NCBI GenBank assembly: GCA_037367405.1
Contig: JAZKJV010001865.1
Coordinates: 558,001 to 622,000 of the forward strand
Length of the DNA: 64,000 nucleotides
From: Ottelia alismoides
Lineage: Eukaryota; Streptophyta; Magnoliopsida; Alismatales; Hydrocharitaceae
Direction of reading: 5' to 3'
Positions 56,250-64,000 of the stretch are shown here, piece by piece (within the stretch, counting starts at the first letter, position 1; each line of letters opens with the position of its first letter). The position numbers were made by a program, and so were the translations under genes. A model generated the notes under the pieces. That model ran no database searches, had not been told where the DNA came from, and saw only the letters and a program-made list of their open reading frames with translations.

Positions 56250-57779
56250 TGATTTTCATGATCTGGATGCGGAGAGTTTATGGACAAAAGTTTCATGATG
56301 AGGTTTAAATCAAGAAAGGAGAGAGATGATTGCACGGGATAGTCAAAAGAAATTTTATCAAATGCGTGGCTTTTGATCTTCGAAATCGGTTCACGTACAC
56401 CAATGCAAATACAAATCAAACCCCGGGTTCACCAACTCACACAATGAAGCCGTAAGAGTTCAGCAGTTTTCTTTTCAATTTTAGTTAGTGATAAATCAAT
56501 CTTTGAAAAAATTTAGTGGGCTGTTAGGTGCCGAAATTTTCATAATGACTGTCCCAAATTCTTACGACTAGTTGCACCTACTTTCATCCAGTATGGGAGT
56601 AAGTACGGACCGTAGAACGGCTACCCGTTACTTGAGGGCGGAGCCTTACGCAGTGTCCTCTAAACCACCCACTCTGCTGAGGAAATCCAGACCATTTACC
56701 AGCTACCCGTAGATCCTCAATGAGAAGTAGGTAATTATTTTTGGTAGAATCAATAGTCAATATGAAAATTCAGGTTTGGGCTCTAGCCTTAAGTGTCGTC
56801 TCTCGCTCACTCAGAAAAATAAAAGAATCCATGGTCAGGGTTGCTCTCCTGCATAAATTCTTGATTTTATGGGTTATTTGAAGTTGGCTATATTTAGTAG
56901 TCCTAATTTTAATTAGATGATCACTGAAGAATTAAATGAGCACAAATGCACGTCTACCGTCCAGTCTCAATTTTCTTTTAAATTTATGTGATAAAACAAG
57001 AGGGAGAAGTTCGGGAAAAGCCGATGCATGCGAAAAACTATGATGTATGCTCAGTTAGAAGACTTACAGTGAATCCTCGCAATCTCCATGTGGGATGCAA
57101 TACATAATTGAAAGATTATTCTAAATGATTGAAAGTCGACGAAAAACCGCACCTAGTAGAAAGTCCTATTAGCGGGGAAGAATTGAGTTGAATTTGGCTA
57201 AATTGAACGATCTATGTGCGTCTCAATTAAAGTGAAGTGTGGCCTTAGATACTACGAGCACAATCAAAAATTTAAAATGTTTTAAAAGCCGTATGTGCAT
57301 GTCTACCCTAAGCGCCACTCAAGTCGGGCCCCACCCTCCCTGGAGAGTGAAACAGGCCACGACACACCACAAAAGAAAGTTCAAGGTCTTTTTACATATG
57401 CAAGAGTCCAAACGGACACCACTGCAAATGAGCAATTGACTACAGAAATTTAAAAGTTTGCAGAAATTAAAAACCTAGACTCTATGCTCTCTCACGACTC
57501 GACTCGATCTTAGATTATTAGCAGCTTTTCGGAAGTCGGTGAAGATGCTTCGATTCTTGAAAAATCGCTCCACGTATGCCGGGTACCTCGCAAGAAAAAT
57601 AAGAGAGATTTGTGTAAGAGAGTGACTCAAAAATAAATCAAAAATAAAAAAAATGCTAAAAATAAAATGAAATAAAATACAGGAAAAATGGAATTTACAA
57701 TGAGAAATTTGGGGGTCAAACTACCCGAATGTAGAAAACCGAACGAAAATTTTCAAAATACAAAATTAAGCCGTTGGCC
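56250..57779 (-). other. Gypsy 5' leader, no recognised coding
   Basis: About 1.5 kb between primer binding site and the long frame. Only short frames are present. A separate minus-strand frame overlaps the ORF start (56419-56075) but looks like a shadow. Confidence 0.45.
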
Positions 57780-57797
57780 TCCCCGGCAACGACGCCA
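57780..57797 (-). other. Primer binding site, tRNA-Asp (Gypsy element)
   Basis: On the minus strand TGGCGTCGTTGCCGGGGA, two bases after the LTR. It matches the complement of a plant tRNA-Asp 3' end at 17 of 18 positions (family form TGGCGCCGTTGCC). This primer is known from Athila-type Gypsy elements. Confidence 0.85.
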
Positions 57798-57799
57798 TC

Positions 57800-60707
57800 T
57801 GACGTATCCGATATTGCGCTTGTTAAAGATGTGTGTGTTTGATTTGATCGTGCTTAAAATAATATGTCATTTCGTTATCGGCGGTAATCGGAATCGGTCA
57901 AGAAAGTAACCACAATTATTTCGTCAATTTTTAATCATGTGATTTTATGTTTATTTTACTTGAGCAAGTCCCAAGGTCGAACACAAGGAGGTAAAGGAAC
58001 AACCTAGAATTATGTCTATCAAAATTTGTGTGGGGTTTTCGAGGCAGTATTTTTTTTGTAATTTTCAATAAAGGATGCAAAATGCAAATTTGACCTATTT
58101 TAGGGACTAAAATGTAAAAGTCAATCAAATGATGTCCGGAAAATACAAAACTTGGCCACGATGCAAAATATTATGAAATGAATGCACTGTAGTTTTTTTT
58201 TGGAATTTTTGGATGCAATATGAGTTTTTTTATGAATTCCTAGATGCAAACAGAATGACTTTTAATATTTAATTGTAATAAATACTAATCCAACTTATTT
58301 TCAAGGAATAAAATTATCTAAGATCTATCACTAGGTGATGGATTTTAGAAAAATCCTAGACCTCGAAAATGTGAGATTTAATACCTATTAAAAATCAAAC
58401 ACTGTAATTACAATAAATAGAATAAATGTAAAAGGATAATTATGCAATTACCGAGAGTTGGGGGGATTGTCTGCAAATTCACCAACTGGTCACGTGCAGA
58501 GCACGTGACCTGGTCGGTGGGGGGGGGGGGAGATCTATGCGCAAATATGGGCAATAAGGGGCTGCTTCTGTAAATTTTCCAGAACGTCACGTACGTGGCA
58601 CGTGACTTCTGAAAAGGGCATTTGTGCGACTTGGATTTCCTCCAGGGGAGACTTTGCAAGATATCCCCTCACTCACGTGCACAACACATGAGGAGGGTCT
58701 CGGGCTCTATGCCCGGCTTGTGGTACGTTGGGACCGGCCTCAGGGCGGAGGATGATAACCGTGACGGAGCGGCACCGCCCCCCTGTGACGGTCGTCGGTG
58801 AGGATAGGGGGTGCTGATGAAGCGCAGCTGCTGTCGGGGAAGATGAAGTCATTGCGCTTTGGCATTGTCGATGTGGCGGTTGTCGGAGACGGAGGTTGAA
58901 GACTGTGGATGGCGGAGATAGTTGACGGCAAAGTCGACCGGAGGTGTTGATCGTAGTGGTTGTTGGTGAGGAGTAGCATTATTATCGAAGATGAACGAAG
59001 GGGAAGTTGAAGAAGTCAATCGTTGGTGGTCGTCGTAGGGTTGACAGGACAATGGCCGGAGCACGACAGCAAGGCCAGGGGAGGCGCTGCAACGAGGAGC
59101 GGTTAGCGCCTCGGATCTTGCCAGCGTAGAAGCTCGCCGGTCTGTCACCCCGGCGATTGAATGGAGGAGCAGCTCGACGGATGGTTTGAGGAGGGGCGTC
59201 GTTGAGATTTAAATAGCAGGAAGGGGCTGGCCGATGATGGAAATAGGAATCAGAGATGGCGTGGGACGAGGATCTGATTGATTGGCGGCGATTGGATTTG
59301 GGAACGTGATCAGATGATTGATTGTGGCGAAATCGAAGTAGATTTGGTCAAGATTCATTTAGGGTTTAGATGGGTAGTGGTGGAGAGGCGGAGACGAGGC
59401 GGTGGTAGCGAGAATGCCGACGATGATTGTGGGGAGGCGGTGCTTCCAAAGGAGGCGGTTTGGGGAAGAAGACCAGTGACCGTCCGATCGACCGAGATCG
59501 GACGGCCGCGATCGTGCCACGTGGCTGCGATTTGGGAGAAGAGGCCCGACGCACGTGCTTGGCGCGTGCCTGGGCGGCACGTGCCTCGCACGTGCAGGCC
59601 TTTTAATGTTTTTTTTTTAAAAAAGAATAAATAAAAAACCTTAAAAACGACTGACACCTGGCGGCTCCAGGAGCTGCCACATGTCAGCACCAGAAAATTC
59701 AGAGAATAAATCCTTTAAAAATACAAAAGAAATAGCAAATGGCCTCGGATCAAAGAAGTTTCTTCACGAAAATTGCTTGTCTCGATGAGATCTACAATTT
59801 CATGACCAATATCGATCATTTTCACAAAGTGATTTTTTGGGGTATCCCATGAACATAGAATACCTTGACTTTTGAGGTTTATAATTTTTTGTTATTTTTA
59901 AACCAGATAAAAATCCAGAAAAAAATGATAAAATCAAAGGTGAATATTTACACATTAATCTATTTTTTGGACTTTTATTAGTTAAGAAAAAGAGGAAATA
60001 AAATAAAAGATGAAAAAGATCAAATTTGCACATGTAGTTAGTGAAGACTTGGACCCAATTTGTTTCTTTGATTTCAAGCTTAATTTGGATTTGGATTTTT
60101 ACGAATTTTAATAAAACTTTTATCAAAGAAGACAAATGAAAAAGAAATAAACTAAAATAGGTTAATTATATACATAAAATAATAGGTCAAAAATCGCTAA
60201 AATACAAAATGTATGAAAGAGGCCCAAAACCCAACTTTCACATATATGCTCCGAATCACTTGAACTTGGTCTTGTTTTGAAGATAATTGAATGTACATTA
60301 GTTCAAAAGTGAGTAGGATCAAAACAGACACTGGATGGGCAAGATATGAGGGTTTTAGTCCGGAAATCCTAGAATTAGGGTTTGGGTTTTTGGTCCACTT
60401 ATTTGGGTTAGTGATTTTTTTGTATTTTTTATTTATTCTTGTTAGTGATATGTACACAGTGGAGGTAGTTTCGGGTCATTCGGAGTTAGCATGAATTAAT
60501 TAAAAATGAGGGAAGTTTGGGCTATTTACAAGTCAATTTTGGTTGGATTTTTGGCTTCTTATTTGTGCAAAAATAAGAGATAAAAGGCAATTCTTATGAA
60601 AACATTCATGAATGCTAAATATGCAGAATAAATGAAGAAATGCTGATGATTTTGAGGGATTTGAGCTTAATTAACGAGATTTAGAATGATGAATCCGAGA
60701 TTTATCA
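57800..60707 (-). mobile_element. Gypsy 5' LTR (right)
   Basis: A 2908-bp LTR from TGACGTATCC to GATTTATCA. It lacks about 330 bases found in the left LTR (junction near 58403-58415). A G run is at about 58517-58530. G-box motifs are as in the left copy. A minus-strand TATA-like TATTTAAAT lies near 59208-59216. Confidence 0.92.
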
Positions 60708-60712
60708 CAAAC
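60708..60712. repeat. Target site duplication CAAAC, right copy (Gypsy element)
   Basis: Identical to 48457-48461. It ends the 12,246-bp insertion 48462-60707. Confidence 0.9.
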
Positions 60713-60910
60713 ACACTTCAAGAGGTATTCTTATAACTCATTTGTGATCTTGATGAAATGATTTGAGAAGTGTTCTCAAATCATGTGGTTTCATTTATTT
60801 AATTTTTTTAATTCTGATGCCTGATGCAACTAATATGACTAGTTTCCCTAGGTCTATGTGATGCGACCTACACGCTTCCATGATGTGCAAAGTCCAAACC
60901 CTAGCCTTCA
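60713..60910 (+). mobile_element. Copia LTR D, 3' end
   Basis: Resumes LTR D after the Gypsy insertion: CTTCAAGAGGTATTC, the ATGTGGTTTCAT block, CGCTTCCATGATGTGC, and the end GCCTTCA at 60910, collinear with 47310-47511 of element C. No primer binding site follows, so this is the outer end of a solo LTR or of a 3' LTR. Confidence 0.8.
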
Positions 60911-60915
60911 ACATG
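60911..60915. repeat. Target site duplication ACATG, right copy (LTR D)
   Basis: Same five bases as 16558-16562. The minisatellite continues in register after it. Confidence 0.75.
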
Positions 60916-61215
60916 TTGGATTGTGACAAGATAGCTAGGGCGTGCACACGATGACAAAACCATGGAGGTGGAGGTACATTAGGGTTCGACGGTAGGATTA
61001 TGAGGGCATGCATGTAGCGATGGGACTATGGAGGTGGAGGCATGTTGTGGTGCGGGGGCGAGATCATGAGGGCATGCGTGTGGTGATGGGACTTCAAAGG
61101 TGGAGGCATATTGGGGTGCAACGACGGGATCACGAGGGCGCACGTGTGGTGAAGAGATTACGAGGGTGCACACAGTATGACGGGATCGCAGAGATGGAAG
61201 CATGTTGGGTTCGCA
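60916..61215 (+). repeat. Right half of a degenerate minisatellite, period about 66 bp
   Basis: Four to five diverged units with landmarks ATGAGGGCATGCATG, GATGGGACT and GGAGGTGGAGGCATGTTG, repeating near 60999, 61065 and 61130. The left flank at 16432-16562 supplies the missing unit. Confidence 0.75.
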
Positions 61216-62100
61216 AGTGGGAAGATCTTGGATGGTGGCTGGAGCTCGAGGGCAGGTTGGCGGAATTCATGTGGAGTGGAGAGAGTGTCCAGCTCTCACC
61301 TGGCATCCACTGAAGCCGGTGGTGATGGTTTGGTAGGGGTGGTTAGCATCTACATATGTTGGAGAAAAGAAGAATATGTGTGAGGAATGAGGGGTTGGGT
61401 GCCTATTGTTTAAAAGTAAAAAAAGTAAATATCAACCATATGACATGGTGTAATTAGATTACTCGCATGAGTGGTTGAGTTAATGGACTAATATATCGAA
61501 GGGTTACTGGTGTAATCATAAGTCATTTTTCATGGTTCTCCTTTCTGAATTATGAAGAGATGAGAGCGTAAATATTAAACTAAATCGGGTTATGGGTATA
61601 CAAATCCTTATTTTTATTACTATAATATACCTTTGATGTTAACTTTTTTATTTGAAAGTGGTTAAAAATTTTCTAACAAAGAATATATGGAATCCATATG
61701 ACTAACTCCAACCCATGCAGGGAGAAAGCCAGGATTATTAGCTTTTGGTTGGGGGGGAGGGGGGTATGAAATAGAAAAACATATTTTTTATTATGGATAG
61801 ATACTTCTTAACTAAAAATAATATGAGCAATCATCTAACATAGAAACTTGCAAATTCTAAGAACATCAAGAAAATTTTTCTTAATAAATCGTATCATTTT
61901 GAAAAAGATGAACAAAAAGACTTGAATAACAAAATTATCAATAAACTCAATATTTTGAAATTAAAACTAGGATACCCATAGTTTTCCATACAAAATGTAA
62001 ATTTAAGCAAGCATTCCTCTTCTTCGTAATTTACAATTATTTTTGAAAGGAAAATGAGCATGTTATAATTTAGAAAAATATAGAAAATACTAAAGATTTA
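61216..62100. other. Unassigned sequence between minisatellite and hAT relic
   Basis: No gene or repeat signature was recognised. A G-rich run is at about 61751-61764. It may hold the 3' non-coding end of the hAT relic. Confidence 0.4.
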
Positions 62101-62139
62101 GCATACCTCAATGTTAAAATATTTAAATCGCACTCTCCT

Positions 62140-63680
62140 TGACTTTAAATCATGCTCGTCTATAATAGATTTTACTGAAACAGTCTCTTCAACCTTTTCC
62201 TCGATGTAGGTTAATAAAGAACTTCTGAGAAAATCATCTTCCATCTTTTTACAAACATACATTTAATAATCTATCTCTGAAAATGGTCTTTCAGTCATTG
62301 CAGTGGGGACAAAGAGAATCATAACAAGGCATATCAATCGATCAACTTGATAATATACATCAGATTTTCCTTCTTATGCTAGTTTCTGACAAAGGTCAAT
62401 GAGATCACAAGAACTTTTAAGAACTTGATGGGCATTAACATTTGACTCGTAATGTAATAATTATTTTTCTAACAACGGTGTTTCTTGTTCTGAGAAATCC
62501 ATTAGATAGAACTCTCTCTCCAAGTTACATGTCTCACCACTATTGAATAAATTGTAATTGTTTTTCAGATATAAAGTCACACCGAGCAAAAGAAGTTTGG
62601 CGGTCTTTTCGTTTTTATTAAGTTATGACATTTGAGTATTTATTGCAGCAGTATATATATCCACTCAATAATGATGAAGAAGTTTGATTTTAGTTACTTG
62701 GCCACAAGACCTTATTCAACTTGTAGAATATTTGAATTTTGGTCTAGAACTTCAATTTTTCTTCTTTGAAAAATGTAATAGTTTTCGAAAATAATGTATC
62801 CCAACCATATTCTCTTAAATTTTTTCGTCGGAGAACCTGGCATAAATCTTCCATTATCCACATTATTGCTTCCATATATGCAATATAAAAATGAACTGAA
62901 ATGAAGTTTCTTCTTTATATTCTTCCTGACATCGTTGGTAATTGTCACCTCCATCTATGATAGCTAAATGTGCATTGCAAATTGAAATATACATTTTAAT
63001 AAAACTACAAATAGATTTACAATGAGATCTCCATCAAGTTTCACATAGACATTGTAATGTTCCCATCTGATTAAATCTTGTGCTAGATTGAACTTCATTA
63101 GTAGATAATATCATCATCATGAGCATCATCATGAGAATCTTGTAGTTCATCTTGTCGCTTACGTGATGCATTTATTATATTGATAATAGCACTCGACTTG
63201 TTAAAAAAGTTATGAATATGAACCACCTCCTTAGAAGCAGCTACAAGGGCTAATCGAAGATGATGGGACAAGCAATGAATATAATAAGCATATCAATTTT
63301 CTTTAATAATCAAGGCTTGTAACCCATTCCATTCACCATACATATTACTGGCACCATCATATCCTTGACCTCTAATTTTCTTAAATCAAGATTATTTGTA
63401 AAAGAACTTCAAATAATCTATTTTTCAATGTAATTGCTCTGTATCCGGTGCATGTACCAAGTCAAAAAACATCACATAAATATCACTTCTATCAACAAAA
63501 ATCAGGAACAATAGCCATTTGTTCTCCCTTTCTTTCATCTCCACCTTTATTGATTACAACACAATATGCAATATCTGCGTTCTCATCGTGAATGGCATTT
63601 TCTTACATAACCAGCAATATTTTGAAGAACTTCTTTTTTAACATCTAGTGACGTGAAGGGAAGTATAGCCGCAGAGTATT
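62140..63680 (-). pseudogene. hAT-type transposase (DUF4371 / zinc-finger MYM-like), decayed
   Basis: Fragments in shifting minus-strand frames line up in family order. VVINKGGDERKGEQMAIV is near 63490-63560. RGQGYDGASNMYGEWNGLQA is at about 63312-63373, and YYIHCLSHHLRLALVAASKEV at 63215-63300. A decayed middle follows at about 62700-62960. The C-terminal dimerisation segment RLICLVMILFVPTAMTERPFSE, with CKKMEDDFLRSSLLTYIEEKVEE, spans about 62150-62345. Many stops and frameshifts are present. Terminal inverted repeats were not found. Confidence 0.75.
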
Positions 63681-63829
63681 CACATATAAAACCATCATGC
63701 TAAGATCAGTGAGATATAGGTTATAAAACCTCAGCTTTTAGCCCCAAATTCAATTGAGTTGGTTATGTCCTAATGAGTTCAGTTCCTTAGCATATATTTT
63801 CAAACTAATATCTCGTTTGATAACCAATA

Positions 63830-64000
63830 ATGGAATTCATTATGATGTCGTTATCTCAAAAGTGAGCTCCCATCTTCCAGTTCAGAAAGTGTAAACCCAT
63901 TTGATTCCTTTTAGAGATCACATGACTCATATTTCCTTATATGTAGAGTAACTCAACAACATATGGCCTTGTAGGGTCATCAAATATTGGCCTGCCAAAT
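63830..64000 (-). mobile_element. Diverged Copia LTR fragment at the window edge
   Basis: Matches the plus-strand view of LTR1 at about 20045-20195: GTGAGCTC, CTTCC(A/G)GTTCA, AGAGATCA, GGTCATCAA and GGCCTGCCAAAT against GGTCTGCCAAAT. It is clearly older than the array LTRs and continues out of the window. Confidence 0.65.

Overview
The window is repeat-rich nuclear DNA of a flowering plant. It holds Ty1/Copia elements primed by initiator tRNA-Met, a Ty3/Gypsy element primed by tRNA-Asp, L1-like and RTE-like LINEs, a hAT transposase relic and a MITE. The only host gene sequence I recognise is the first exon of a plant (S)-ureidoglycine aminohydrolase. I cannot name the species, and nothing looks bacterial.

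Layout. Bases 1-1030 are AT-rich with no recognisable gene. From 1041 to 6480 lie two related, decayed Copia copies in opposite orientation: the plus copy ends in early integrase, and the minus copy runs from RNase H (3302) back to protease (6474). Then follow a plus-strand LINE fragment (6640-7560), a MITE with long inverted repeats (7731-7976), a GC-rich and nearly open minus-strand L1-type ORF2 (8944-12219), a decayed plus-strand L1-type LINE (12260-14410) and the tail of an RTE-like LINE (14638-14798). The ureidoglycine aminohydrolase exon lies at 15117-15435, minus strand, with no second exon visible.

From 16563 to 60910 the window is one nested transposon complex inserted in a minisatellite of about 66-bp units. 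The oldest layer is a Copia LTR (D), starting TG at 16563 and ending CA at 60910, flanked on both sides by ACATG; the minisatellite resumes in register on each side. Inside D sits a plus-strand Copia element C of the same broad family (37051-47511, 5' LTR truncated). In C's 5' LTR sits a minus-strand tandem array sharing LTRs: partial internal, LTR1, internal 1, LTR2, internal 2, LTR3 (16988-37050, period about 8170 bp). Separately, a 12.2-kb non-autonomous Gypsy element (48462-60707, duplication CAAAC) interrupts the right part of D. A single deletion at about 16988 would explain what is missing on the left.

Beyond the complex are the other half of the minisatellite, a featureless AT-rich stretch, a decayed hAT transposase on the minus strand (62140-63680) and a diverged minus-strand piece of the same Copia LTR family at the window end.

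No element in the window appears able to move by itself. Both full copies in the array share three in-frame stops, one replacing the catalytic integrase glutamate. C has a YVDG in place of YVDD. The Gypsy element has only a Gag/protease-like frame and lacks recognisable RT and integrase. The most unusual signals are structural: hairpins at the same place in three diverged LTR types, a hairpin-rich leader with a stem-closed GC-rich module, and a palindrome array inside the Gypsy element.
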